NCBI GenBank assembly: GCA_039583875.1
Contig: CM077166.1
Coordinates: 94,210,094-94,274,093 of the forward strand
Direction: 5' to 3'
Source: Platanthera guangdongensis
Taxonomy: Eukaryota; Streptophyta; Magnoliopsida; Asparagales; Orchidaceae
DNA: 64,000 bases
Of this stretch, positions 45,629 to 56,860 are shown piece by piece. The notes beneath the pieces were generated by a model. It saw nothing but the letters and a program-made list of their open reading frames with translations. It ran no database searches and had not been told where the DNA came from. A program made the translations under genes and the position numbers. Every line of letters begins with the position of its first letter. The first letter of the stretch is position 1.

Positions 45629-47930
45629 TATAATGCCCCGAAACTCAAAGGAGCAAAGGGGGACGTTTTGGGCCAGTTTGGGTTCTGGCAGAAGGCACAC
45701 GGCCTGGGACATGGGCGTGTCCCAGGGCGTGTCAAGCGTGTGTCGACACTTAGCCGCGAAGTCGTCGAGTTATACTCGACGATTCGTCGAGAATGGGCAC
45801 ACGGCCTGCGACACGGGCGTGTCGCAGGGCGTGTCGACCCGTGTCGACACTTAGCCGTGAAGTCGTCGAGTTATACTCGACGATTCGTCGAGAACGGGCA
45901 CACGGCCTGCGACACGGGCGTGTCGCAGGGCGTGTCGACCCGTGTCGACGATCGTCCCGGGGAGTCGTCGAGATTCACTCGACGATCGTCGAGACAAGGC
46001 ACACGGCCTAGGACACGGGTGTGTCCAAGACCGTGTCATCAAGTCGTCGATCTTCACTCGACGAAATGTCCCGTGTACACGGCCTGGGGCCCAGGCGTGT
46101 CAAGGTGACACGGGCAAGGACACGGGCGTGTCCTAGAACCCGTGCAGTGCTCGGGTTGAAAACGGGGAAAAATCATAGGGTACACGGCCGGCCTCACGGC
46201 CGTGTCAGTTGGAACACGGGAGTGTCAGCTCGAACACGGGCGTGTTCGATACCCGTGTGAGGTTCCAGGAGATTCGATTTTGACGGTGAATGCGGCACAC
46301 GGCCCTGGACACGGGCGTGTGCCAGGCCGTGTTCGGCCTAGTTTGGGCATTTCAGCCCCGAATCAAAGCCGTTCGTTTCCTTAGGTTGAGATCCGACGGC
46401 TGGGGGATGTTCCTGAAGGGATATACCCGTGAGTTGACTTGGAAAACCTTCACTTTTCTTCACTTGTTCTCTTTCTAAGTTCTTGGAGAGAGAGGAGAGC
46501 TAAGGGAAGAAGAAGAGCTAGATCCGCCATTGGAGGAGCTTCGGAGCTCCGAATCGCAAGCCGACTCCAGATCCACGGAGGCAACGCAAGTGCGGTGATT
46601 TCTATCCGATTACTTTTCGATGGCGCCAAAGAGGAACTCAAGGGTAACGATCCTCATCTTGAGCATGAGTCGCTCTCTTTCTTAGCATAGGAAGCACGCT
46701 CTCGCGAGTTTGCGGAGAGTTGGAGGCGTTCCTTCGGGTAGATATGTAAAGTCCCCGTTGTTTAGAGTCCGTATGCGAGAACGGACGTAGGCATGATGTG
46801 TGAAGCCTACCCGGACATGTTAGTCTGGATTGGTGATGTTGCATTGCATAAGGCCGGAGAAGACTCCGTGCTATGGTTTGTTTTTCAGGTTTTCTACGCG
46901 GTAGATTGCAGCAGGGAGCCTTGGGGACTAACCCAAAGGTGCACCCGGAAAACTGGGCGGATACGAGATCTTGCCAACTTGGTGGCCTGAGAGCCAACTT
47001 GAACATAACGGGGTTATGTGTCTTGCGGTAGAATGGGACTCGGTGGAAGCTTGACCCGCGCAAATGGCTTAAATTGTCGTTGCGAAGTGAGCACGGGTTA
47101 GATGGAGCCGTACCCGCTTTATGTCGTTCGGTTAGAGAGACCTAAGGTTACGTGGCACTCGCCGTTGGCATAGATGGGAGTCTTCGGCGGTCAATGGCTT
47201 AAATTGTCGTGACCCAGGACAGGAAGACGAATTGCTCATAGGTTTGGCCGTCTAAGTGGCGGTGGTGAGTCTGGAATGTTAATGGCTTTAATTGACGTAA
47301 CATCGACCGGTTCACCGAGAATGTGCCCTGAGTGCACGGGGCGTGTGGCCGTGCGAGCCAACGTCTGTGATGAAATGGCTATGGTTATATAAATTGCTCG
47401 CTTATGCTAATGAAATGCAGGGAAGGAGCATCGCCGCCCCGAGTTGGGGGCGGGATCGTTATAATTTGGTCAGCATTCCTGACCGTTGCCTTGTTTTGCC
47501 ACCGTGCGGTGGTTTGTTGCTTGCAGGTGCAGCTGGACCAAGCGATCAATAGCGGGCTAAAGCCCTTTTTGCGAAGCTGGCCCTCGAAGGCCCAAGTGGA
47601 AATGTTTCTGTTTTATTCATGTATGACCGGCCTACGTGCCGAGATTTGTAAATCATGTATTATTCAAGTGAAACACCCTGTAAGGCCTTAAGGCCGATTT
47701 TGGGTATTTTGTATAACATTCCTAATTATGTAATAGTGGACATTCGTGCTCTAATGCTGGGTTCTTGTTTACAACTTATATAAACTGCTTCCGCTAGAAT
47801 GCTCTGTGTAGGACGTTGAGATTGGTTGGATGGTTTCCATACGTAACCACCCGGTCTGTCTGTGGTATATGGCGTCGGGCCCCGGCCGGACCTACTGCTA
47901 TATACTATGCGACGGATAGGGGATGTTACA
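45629..47930 (+). repeat. 5' LTR of Gypsy-2
   Basis: 2,302 bp. The first bases read TATAATGCC where the 3' copy has TGTAACGCC. The first 700 bp hold 34-nt palindromes at 45698-45731, 45800-45833, 45901-45934, 46002-46035 and 46298-46331. Between them lie CGTCGAGTTATACTCGACG hairpins. The rest has no gene. Ends GATGTTACA. Confidence 0.94.
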
Positions 47931-47946
47931 ATTTGGTATCAGACTA
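47931..47946 (+). other. Primer binding site of Gypsy-2, tRNA-iMet type
   Basis: ATTTGGTATCAGACTA follows the LTR. TGGTATCAGA matches the complement of the initiator tRNA-Met 3' end. Confidence 0.88.
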
Positions 47947-48155
47947 CTGGTTTTGGTTGGGCTTAAACTGCATTCGTGGGCGAATTCTTTTTAAGGGGTG
48001 GTGAGCACATTGTGTGCGTCATCGTAATAACAGTAAAAAGAACCCATGAATGTCCACTTAGGAATGAAAATACTCGTGTTTGAGGAACCTGCGTGTTCCT
48101 ATAATTGCTGTTTGCAATTTATTTGGTCGCTTAACGGTGTTTTGTACCACTATAG

Positions 48156-48778
48156 GTGACCAGAAGTGGTGTTGGGCCGTCAGAACGCCGAGTTTCTGAG
48201 GCTAGTAGTGCACCGGATGTTGCTCCTGCAACACCTTTATCGGCTGAAAATATACGATTGGTGGCTAAAGCGGTGTTGGCCGTGATTAATGCGCAGCCTG
48301 GAAGGTAAGCGCAGCAGCCCGCTCCCGTGATGGAGCAAGAACCTCTGCGAGAGGCTGAGCCGAGGAGGGTGGAGCAAGTGGTTGTAGAACTGGTAGTGCC
48401 AAGGAGGGCAACTGAGAGGCAGCTAAAGCATGTAATGAGCTTTAACCCTCCGTTATTCTCGGGGTTGGGGACCCCATCTCAGGCTGAAGACTGGCTCTCC
48501 AGTGTGAAGAGAGTCATGACAGCGACGGAGACGGAGGAATGACAAATGACCACCATCGCTACGTTCCTGCTGGACGGTGAAGCGAGGATGTGGTTGGAAG
48601 GATTGGAGCTGCATCATTTGAGAGGTAGACAACTGATAGACGTTCCGATGGAAGAGTTCTCGGGATTGTTCTTAGCAAGATACCTCCCTTCTACTCAGAG
48701 GATTTCAATGGAGAATGAGTTCCTGAAGTTGGTGCAGGATGAGAGGAGCGTGGATGAATATCTCCACGAGTTTACGCG
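48156..48778 (+). pseudogene. gag: Gypsy-2 gag, 5' portion (stops; split by Tat-C)
   Basis: Gag reading frame from about 48156 (opening codon GTG, so the start is uncertain) to the Tat-C insertion at 48778. Capsid-type sequence includes MSFNPPLFSGLG, TIATFLLDGEARMWL, FSGLFLARYLP and SVDEYLHEFTR, parallel to Gypsy-1. In-frame stops at 48306-48308 (TAA) and 48540-48542 (TGA). The frame resumes after Tat-C at 57526 once the ACGCG duplication is discounted. Confidence 0.85.
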
Positions 48779-49439
48779 TGTTGATGCACGAAAACGGACA
48801 GGGAGTCGGGCCCCACCAGCTAACGGTTCGAACACCGGGGAATAGGGGAGGAAAGGAGAAGACTGTCGACCAATCGGTTACTAGCGGTCGCGGCTAAAGG
48901 ACCGGAAAAGGGGGTCGCTGGCAGCGGCAACAGCAGAGTTCGCCCGCCGCGGCTTAAATGCCACTCTTGCGGCGGGCTTTCCTTTACTTCAAATAAGAAA
49001 CAGTTACAACAAGTAAAAGAAGAAGCCGGCCGGGCTACAAGCCGCAATACACTAGACTTGAGACCGCAGCTCTTAACAGGCGAGCTACTGGATCCCAGTC
49101 ATGGTGTCTTGGGGAGTGCACCCTCCCCGTATTTATAGGCTCGGGGGCCTGCCCAAATGGGCAGGGCTAAAATTACCGGCTGCCCGGGGTAGAGGAGAAC
49201 CGGGCAGAGGTGAGGGGAAGCAAAAGAGAAAGAAACAAGAAAGGAGGGAAGCCGCGCGGCCTGGCGGATTCCTCCTGGCGAGCTGACGGCTGGGTCCTTG
49301 GGCCTTATCGCTGAGCATGGTCGGCGTTGGCAGCGGCCTGACATGGAGACCGCCCGGCTTGGGAGGCTTGGCGGTTTGAGTAGGCAGGCCGCCCGGTCTG
49401 GAAAGCTGCGCGGGCAGGTCGCGGATTCCGGGCTTATCA
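48779..49439 (-). repeat. 3' LTR of Tat-C
   Basis: 661 bp, from TGTTGATGC to GGCTTATCA on the plus strand. Contains the minus-strand TATAAATAC box (complement of 49130-49138) and GCCCAAATGGGC palindrome. Followed inward by TAATCCCCGCACAT, the complement of a conserved purine-rich tract. Confidence 0.93.
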
Positions 49440-49522
49440 TAATCCCCGCACATTTTTAAGTTTCCGAAAAAACTTCGAAAATGTAGAACTAAGCCGGAGA
49501 CCGCGACTGCCTCATCGTCGTC

Positions 49523-49529
49523 TATAAAA
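49523..49529 (+). promoter_or_regulatory. TATA box of Tat-C antisense gene 1
   Basis: TATAAAA in a CTATAAAATCCCCTGACCC context, about 100 bp upstream of the ATG at 49630, just inside the LTR. Likely drives the plus-strand gene; inference from position and sequence. Confidence 0.5.
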
Positions 49530-49629
49530 TCCCCTGACCCTTGACATTCTTCAGGATTCCTGCCAAGCCACGGGTCGCTACTCGCCACTTGCGGTCAGAA
49601 TTTTGCAAGCCGACGCGATTTCTCTAGCG

Positions 49630-51703
49630 ATGGATGTGATGTCATCAATGCTAGCTCGCAACAAGAAACCGCCAAAAGCGAAACAGAGCCGGAGCGAGAA
49701 CTCGAATGATTCTGCCCATCAGACTGCCAAGAAGACTGGGAAGCCGGAGACATCAGCGGCTTCTGGAGCTGAAAGGAGGCCGACAGAGATCGTCGGCGGA
49801 CCATCGCAGGCCGCAGTAGATCCCAAAGCGGTTTCGAAGGCTGCTCCACTGCAAACCGGGATTGCTAAATCCTTCGACGTGACTTTCTCTCCATCAGGAG
49901 AACCGCTCCTAAAAATTGGTGGGATGGAGGAGAAGAGTGTTGAGTCTGGGAAACCGTCCGAATTGCCGGGCAAGGTCGACGTAATCGTTGTGGATGACAA
50001 CGAGCCGGAGAAGGCGCAGGAACCCGAGCGGACTTTGGTTGAACAGCACAAGCGGACTGAAAAGGTGTTCGGCTCCCTGAAACGGCGGAAAGAAAGGAGC
50101 GAAACCCTTGAAGAAAGGATGAAGAGAAAGATGAGGAAGCTGCACGCCAGAAACCGGAATATTTCCGAAAAGACCGGCGCGGACAGTCTTCAACACAGGC
50201 CGCACGAGAAGGAGGTACCCGAGAACCCGGCTACACCGGATCACAAGCCGAGCGAACTGGAGAATACGCTCGCGGTTAGCGACTCGCTCAGCGAGCTCCT
50301 GAAGGGCATGGAGACCCTCCAGCGGCAAGACGCGCTGTTGTCGACACCAGCGGCCTCTGAGGAGGTTGACCGCCCGGACATCCAGGTTATTGGGGAGAAG
50401 CCTGGCGAACCGGCTTCCGCGGCTTCTGAAGGAGCCGAGAAACTGAAGCTCCGCGAGAAGATGGAGGAGATGAAGAAACTGATCGCCGAGAAGCCGGTGG
50501 CGACAATACATCCATTGCTGCAAGGTAAACACCGGGACGTTAGGCGAATTATTAAATTCTACAAGTCGCGGTCAAGGAAGAAGGGGGCGAATATAATATT
50601 AAATCCGCCGGCCAGCTTTTTCCTGACCACGGCTCAACTGAAAAGTCGAGCTAAGGAAACCGAGCGGCTATGGAAAGAAAAGCTGAAGAGGATAGATCCT
50701 GAGCGGCTCAGGCGGCCAGTGATTAAAATCCATACCGCGGCCTCTGGAGAAGATAAACATCAAACCGGCAGTCATCCTACCGATTTCCTTACTAGAAGGT
50801 CGCAACAATCCGGCTGAACCTGACTGCGGTTTCTCTTCTGCAGGTGTACCGGAGACCGCGATGAAACCGGGCGACTTGACATCGTATTTGTCTATGCTGC
50901 CACCGCCTCCGCCTCCAAGTGTTCGCGAGAAGGAGATGGCCGACTTCCAGAAGGACGTCGGCATGCTGCAGGCGGCTTTGGACGCGGCCACCGAAACCCT
51001 GCGGATTAAAGACGAACAACAGCGGGTTGCCCAGGAGGCTGCGGAAAAAAGGATCCAAGAGCTGCAAACCACCCTGGAGCGAGAGACCGCAAGGTTGCAA
51101 ACTGCGCTCGAGCAGGAGACCGCGAGGATGAAGACTGCGATGGAACAAGAGACTGCCAGGCTCCAGACCGCGATGAAGGAAGAGACCGCCAGGCTCCAGA
51201 CCGCGAGGAAGGAAGAGACCGCCAGGCTCCAGACCGCGATGGAAACCGCTGAGGCGAAGATTGTTGAGATGCAGGTCGCCTTGGAGCAGGAGAGGGCGGA
51301 GAAGTACTTGCTGATGGCCGCGCGGCTGGAAGGTGACAGAGAAGAGATCCCACATGCGCAAGGCGGTGAGAACCAAGACCTGCCGGCGGAGACCGGCGGA
51401 GAACAGCGGCCTGCACTGCCAACTCCTGCAGAGTTGCCGGGAACTAGCCGCCCGGCCTCTGGCGAGAGTTCGCATCCGCCGGTGGCCGCGGCGCCTAACC
51501 AGGTCGCAGTTCCAAGCGGTCTGGGGGTCCAGGCGATCCCCATGATACCGTTTGCGAGAGTAGAGCGCGACCCTGCGCGAGTTCATCGGTCTCTGCATGC
51601 GCTTCACAATCTGGTTAGCCAGGTGTACGTTGCGATTGTGCAGACCGGTGAACAGGTCGCGCACATAGGAAGAGACAGGCCGGAAGACGACAAACGATCC
51701 TGA
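49630..51703 (+). CDS. Tat-C antisense gene 1: charged coiled-coil protein, probably two exons
   Basis: Plus-strand gene opposite to the element's own sense. Exon 1 starts at ATG 49630 (MDVMSSMLARNKKPPK). A good donor (AAG, then GTAAAC) at 50525 and acceptor (TTCTCTTCTGCAG) ending 50843 give a 319-nt intron that keeps the frame into exon 2 (50844-51703), a protein of about 584 residues. Without splicing, exon 1 stays open to a stop at 50815-50817, so a shorter form is possible. The protein is Lys/Glu/Pro-rich. Exon 2 has a long coiled coil whose core (about 51080-51245) is five 33-bp repeats encoding ETARLQTAMKE-type 11-residue units. No catalytic domain or membrane segment seen. Function unknown; no premature stop. 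Confidence 0.6.
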
Positions 51704-52119
51704 GCGACTTGAGAGATTTAAGCCGCGCGGACATTCGTACATTATGTTGTAATATATATTTTTTCTCTGGATGTTGAACAATTTGATTGCTGTAAACTGT
51801 TGTATTTTATTATGCTGCGAACTGAATGCGGCTTATGCGGTTTGTATTTATAATCCACATGTCTGCTGCTTTGTTCTGAGAAATTTAAAGTTTTGGAAAG
51901 TAGCCGCGCGGTCTGGCGAACAGAACGCCGGCTTGAATACTTGATATCCACATGATTCGCCATAGAATTTTTCTAAGTGCCGGGAAATAGCCGTGCGGAC
52001 TGATGGGCTAAATGGCGGCTTGGTCACTAAGCTGTTCTGCACTTCCAGCGGACTTAGGCCGCGTGGCGTGACAACTAGCCGCGATTTGACGTTGGGTACT
52101 GTAGCTTCACGGATTTTCT
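51704..52119. other. Intergenic stretch between Tat-C antisense genes
   Basis: AT-rich 3' region of gene 1 (TAATATATATTTTTT near 51750) followed by GC-richer sequence with repeated GCCGCGCGG(T/A)CTG units. No gene visible. It leads into the TATA box of gene 2. Confidence 0.5.
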
Positions 52120-52127
52120 ATAAATAG
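52120..52127 (+). promoter_or_regulatory. TATA box of Tat-C antisense gene 2
   Basis: TATAAATA followed by GCGCAGACCCCG, with the ATG 44 bp downstream at 52164: a classical plant core promoter spacing. Confidence 0.65.
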
Positions 52128-52163
52128 CGCAGACCCCGTAGATTTCATCACAAATCAAGAAGG

Positions 52164-53960
52164 ATGCGGGCTAAGTCCAAATCGTTGCGGTCTGACAAGG
52201 CCACTGCGGTTAGGACAGACGCGGCCTCCGCTTTCCACTCAGCTGACCACAAAGAATGCCGGCTTACAAAAGCCGAGCTGGATGACTTTGTCGAGAAACA
52301 TATGCAAGGAAGTCCGCTGATCGCGCGGCTTCCCCGGTAGGATGAGCGGATTAACTCCTCCAACGCGAATCAGATCGCAGTCCCCATTGACCACTTCGAC
52401 TGCGGCTGCAGCTTCCCGGTCTTGCTAGAGGCCGTAGCGGTCTTCGACCACTATGGAGTTGTGCCCGGACAACTTACCCCAAACTCGATAGCCGCAATAT
52501 ACAGCTTCATCTCTTATCTGAGGTCGAAAAGAGTCTGATTCTCTATGAGGCTCTTCCGTGAGTGCTTCTCGGTGCGGTCTATCCCGGACTCCGGGACAAA
52601 GATCATCCGGGGGCACCTCTACTTCGGCTGCAGAGGGCTGAAGATAGTGAACTTGGCCAACAAGATCGCAAACTGGCCGGAGCGGTTTCTGATCTTCGAG
52701 GGCAACTTGGGGTTGCTGCCGGTCGACCCCCAAGTCCGCGAAGAAGCCGCCTTTGGGAGCAGCGGCTTGGACGGCGTCGAGAAGGAGATTTATAACTTCT
52801 TCAAAGGCGAGCGGCTTGATGTAAACCACTACATCCCGCTGTTGCCGTCGCTAGTAGGAGTCGAAGCGGAAGACAGTAAGTGTTAAGCCGGCCGACCTGA
52901 ATTCTTAGCCGTGCGGCCTGAAAACTAACTTTGCCTTCTATCTTTGCAGCTGCTGTGGCGGTCCCGCTGAACAAGCCGCAGACTCCTGGCGGCTTGACCC
53001 TCACTCAAAGAGAAAAGAGAGCGAAGCGGGTCACGCCGGCGCGAGTTGCGGAGGAGGAGTCGGACTCCTCTGGAGAGTTCATGCTGCAAGGAACCGGCAG
53101 CAGCCTGAAGGATGTCCACGGCGACCCGGCCTTGCGGTGGAGTCCGGACGGCAAGTCGGTGACGATCTCCACCGCCCTCCCCTACTGGGGAGCAGAAGAA
53201 GTAAGCCGCCATGCGAGCGCGGTTGGCGGCGTGCTGTACGGCAAGCGCAACTTGAGGGCTATGCGACGAGTTCCTCCGGACGACCTGTCGCGGCTAGCCG
53301 CGCAAGTCGGCGCGAGGAGCTTCGTGGCAAGTCACTTCATCGGGCTTGCCTACAAGGAGCTGATGAAAGAGAACAGCGGCCTGAAGACGCAGTTAGGCGA
53401 ACAGCAAGAAGAGAACAAGCGGCTTAAAGAGAAAGAGGCGGTAAGTCATTACCAATACCCGCGCGGTTAGCATTATATAACCGCGCGACCTTACCTTTAC
53501 CTTTGCTTTGCAGGAAATGTACAACCCCGCCAACCCGATCTTCCAAGACCAAGTCTTCCCCCAACTCGTCCAAGGAATCGATGGAGCGCTTAACCGCCTC
53601 CGGGACCTTGGCGGCTTGGCCACCGGCTTCACCGACTTCACATGCGCCGACATCTACCCTTCCCTGAAGGAGCAGGTGGCCGACGTCTATAAGTCGATCA
53701 AGGGCAAGGCCAAGGTCGGGGAAGAAGTCGTCGAGGTGGTGGGAGACGCCGTGGAAGAGGTCGGCCAGGGAAGCCGGAGTCCACGCACATCTCCTGAGTC
53801 CGGCGGCCAAGAGTCGGAGACCGCGCGGCCAGACTTGACAACTTCTGATGGTTCAGCGAGCTCCGCAACTAGCAGCGGGTACTCTTTATCATCTGTCGAT
53901 ATTGGCGATGACAGTGATTTAGACCCTCCTGCGACTAACAAGCTCAAACCGGGCGATTAG
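52164..53960 (+). pseudogene. Tat-C antisense gene 2: putative gypsy-type transposon protein, three exons, two stops
   Basis: Starts MRAKSKSLRSDKA at 52164. Exons 52164-52875, 52950-53440 and 53514-53960; introns of 74 and 73 nt with GTAAGT/GTAAGTC donors and TTTGCAG acceptors. Frames join in phase 1 and phase 0, giving about 549 residues. Exon 1 holds FPVLLEAVAVFDHYGVVPGQ..PNSIAAIYSF.. followed by LFRECFSV and NWPERFLIFEG. This pattern is known to me as the putative gypsy-type transposon domain (Pfam PF04195). Exon 2 ends in a Lys/Glu coiled coil; exon 3 is acidic at the C-terminus. In-frame TAG at 52338-52340 and TGA at 52536-52538 break exon 1. Molecular role unknown. Confidence 0.75.
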
Positions 53961-54997
53961 AAAATTTATAACTTGTTTTGTATTTTGAACTTTTTGAAAT
54001 CGGCGGCATTTTTTTGTAACCGCGCGATTAATATTTTGTAATACTTAATGGCATAGAAATGAAGGCACTTTTACCTTACTCTTTGTTACATCTTACTTTT
54101 CTTACTAGACTAAGTCCGCGCGGTCTCAGTTTAGCTTCCGATTTAAAATATAAGTATGTAAACCGGCTGAGTTTGCGCTGCGACTTCAACAAAGCTATCC
54201 GCAGGAGGGAGATATTTCCCTGCGGTTTATACCGGAGTGCACGTCAACAATAAGCCGAGCGGCTAACAACTTAAACCGCAATTTTCCTTAATGAATTATT
54301 CAACGTTATCTGATGGAAGGGCTGAATTGCCGTGGCTTGCTCATACATAAACCGTGACCGCTAAGCCGCGCGGCCACTTGTCGCAGTCGGCAGACATCCA
54401 TAACATTGAAATATTATATTGCGGCTAGGGCGAACTCTGAAATGAATTGCCCATTTGATTAAAGGAACAAGAATAGAGAAACAAGCTTCGGCGTCCGATA
54501 AAACAGGCCGATATAGGCATATGGAATCCGGGAATTTTTGTGACGATAGTTCGCTGATTAGCTAATATAATTAATACCATAAGCCGGCAGATCAATGCCA
54601 GGAATTAAGTGCCAGACGCAGGTCGGGCGACTTCCTTTCCAGATGAATAACAAACCGGCAACTGATATATTTGAGCCAAATAAGATACTGAATAGCGGAT
54701 AGGCGGACGTAAGTCGACCGAGTTCCCAAATATATTAATGATAATCCGGCAGGTAGGAACAGGAAAGTTAAAAAACTTAAGCCGGAATATGAAACTGGGC
54801 AGCTTGTGTAATTAATAATACAACCTGCACAGGCCGCTTAATAAAGCCGCGAGATAGCGGATAGGCGCGTGTTGTCCTGCAAAAATAGGTGAAGACATGC
54901 ACTTATGTGTCAATGTGGGCAGGTGCGAGTGGCATTGCTTTCCACACAAAGAACACATAAGCGAGATCGAAATTCTTAAATTCCATGACCAATGTCA
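53961..54997. other. Tat-C internal region without genes
   Basis: About 1 kb after antisense gene 2, AT-richer, with AATATTTTGTAATACTTAAT near 54030 that may hold the gene 2 polyadenylation site. No protease, RT or integrase motif is visible in any frame. In an autonomous relative pol would lie between here and gag. Confidence 0.5.
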
Positions 54998-55190
54998 CGC
55001 GGGACAAGTACGCAGCGTCTGCGACTGAAGTCAAGCAGGACAAGTACGCAATGTCTGCGACGAAGGTCAAGCGGGACAAGTACGTAATGCCTATCTGTGA
55101 CTGAAGTCATGCGTGACGGGTACGCAATGTCTGCGACTGAAGGTCAAGCGGAAAACCCACTACACATCTGCGACTGAAGTCAAGCGGGAT
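54998..55190. repeat. 36-bp tandem repeat in Tat-C
   Basis: Five units of the type GCGGGACAAGTACGC, AATGTCTGCGACTGAAGTCAA, lengths about 36, 36, 40, 37 and 36. The last unit has lost the ACAAG part. No coding meaning seen. Confidence 0.85.
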
Positions 55191-55475
55191 GTGGAGGGCT
55201 TAAGAATTCGAAAGGGGCTCTTGCCCCTACATGCATGCATATAGGCATAAAGAGGAGAAAGCTAAAAATAAGCTTCAAATGAAAAAGTAACATTTGCATG
55301 ATGTTAAGGAAGTGATAAAGGATATATATCTGTAGCTTTATCATGCCTTATTAATACCGATTGCGAAGGAGATGTTATGTATTATTCTGAACATAAGCAC
55401 TTTTCATTATAGAAAGAGAGAGGAATCACTGCTTGAATTATTGAGCAAGAAATGAAAGATTGCCTTAGAGAGTTA
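55191..55475. other. Tat-C gag 3' flank
   Basis: AT-rich spacer between the 36-bp repeats and the end of gag on the minus strand. Nothing recognisable. Confidence 0.4.
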
Positions 55476-56543
55476 CTAAATAACATATTCTTGCAACTTT
55501 CCAGCTCTTACAAGTTGATTAGCCAATTTCCTGAGAGCTATGCAATCTTCTGCTAGATGACCAATATCTTTATGATACTTGCAAAAAAGTTGCTCGTGCC
55601 GATACTTGATTTTGGATTTCATACGCCTAGGCTTCTTGAACTCAGGCATTCCCTGAATGATTATCAAAAGATCTTCCATAGGAATTTTAAACATAACATA
55701 TTTACCTGAACCTTTTTCATACTTTGGAGTTTTATCCTGGAGAATATAAGGAGACTTGCAATATTCAACTTGCAAAACATCTTGTGAGGAAATAGATTGC
55801 TGTTGACCCGAAGTCCCTTGAGATTGTTTGGCCATTTGATTCAGAAATGAAACATAACCTTTATTTGCCTCTTCGCCCATTATGAATGTATTAACTATAT
55901 CAATAAGATCTCCGTAGCTTTTGGGATATTTTGTGGTGAGCTTGAATTTCAATGGGCCTTCTTGAAGTGCATTTATGAAAGCATACAAGTAATAGTCTTG
56001 ATGGACGCTACAAATATCTAGGACCTCCTTTTGAAACCGATCAACAAAATCTGGATTAGACTCGTCAATTCCTTGCTTGATTCGGAAGAGAGCTCCAACG
56101 TCTCTTTTCCGCTTCCTGTAAATAGCGAATCTAGAAATAAATTGACTTCGAAGATCCTTAAAGCTGGCTACTGATCGAGGTGGGAGGCTATAAAATCATT
56201 ATCTTGCAACATTGCCAAAAGATATAACGAAGAGTTTGCATTTTACTCCACTTGACACTTTTTTCAATGAAATAGCTGATTCAAAAGCTTGCAAATGAGA
56301 AAACGGATCATCACATCCAGAATACTCCGGGAGACGCGGTACTCTGAAGTCATCGAAGACAGTATCCCACTGAATACGATTAATGAATGGAGAAGTGGCC
56401 TCTTCTTCTTCCTCACAAAGAGGTTCATTTGCAACAGATTTTAGTCCACGCTCAACACTGTTTGCAAAAATTTCTCTATGAGGGTCAACAACCTCACTAT
56501 TAAGATACAAGCAACCCTGCACTTCTGAGAGATCTGTAGTCAC
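55476..56543 (-). pseudogene. gag: Tat-C gag (interrupted)
   Basis: Minus-strand Gag. The N-terminal piece 56199-56543 carries FRVPRLPEYSGCDDPFSHL and AFESAISLKK, equivalent to the Tat-A capsid start. The C-terminal piece 55476-55988 carries ALQEGPLKFKLTTKYPKSY and ends with the zinc-finger-like FCKYHKDIGHLAEDCIALRK (near 55530-55590). The segment between (55989-56198) has stops and frame changes. No protease follows on this strand. Probably inactive as it stands, although the LTRs are young. Confidence 0.8.
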
Positions 56544-56860
56544 TGAGATGCGGCTCGATTTATCATGACCTTTGCAGGATTCATCCTGAAAAGAGAGAAA
56601 TAGCCGAACTTTTGCAAGAGACCGCAGAACAGCGGCGGCTTAACGTGGCGGCTAGACGATTCTGCAAACCGATAAGAAGACCGGCTGAAAAGAGAGCGGA
56701 TAGAATGCCAGGTTCCGCAGCACTGCAGGCGGGCTGAAAACCTTAGCCGGCGAAACCGCGGCTTGCCCGACAGGCCGCCGAACTCTAGAGGATAGAGCGG
56801 TCTAATTAGCTAGACCGCTGATTTCATCGATTAGTCGAGATCTGAAGGCCGCGTGTTAAC
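56544..56860 (-). other. Tat-C 5' leader and tRNA-Phe-like primer site
   Basis: Leader between gag and the 5' LTR. Next to the LTR the plus strand reads AGATCTGAAGGCCGCGTGTT (56839-56858), matching plant tRNA-Phe positions about 36-55 with one T-to-C change, and ends two bases from the LTR. No canonical TGG-type primer site is present. Confidence 0.6.

Noticed and set aside
48300..48312. A strong donor-like AAGGTAAGC in Gypsy-2 gag as a second intron.
   Set aside because: No acceptor follows that would restore a longer frame, and the TAA within it reads as a simple premature stop in an otherwise continuous gag frame.
53961..55475. Search for a hidden pol in Tat-C.
   Set aside because: I read both strands for RT (xxDD), RNase H and integrase (HHCC, DDE) motifs and found none, so no pol is reported.
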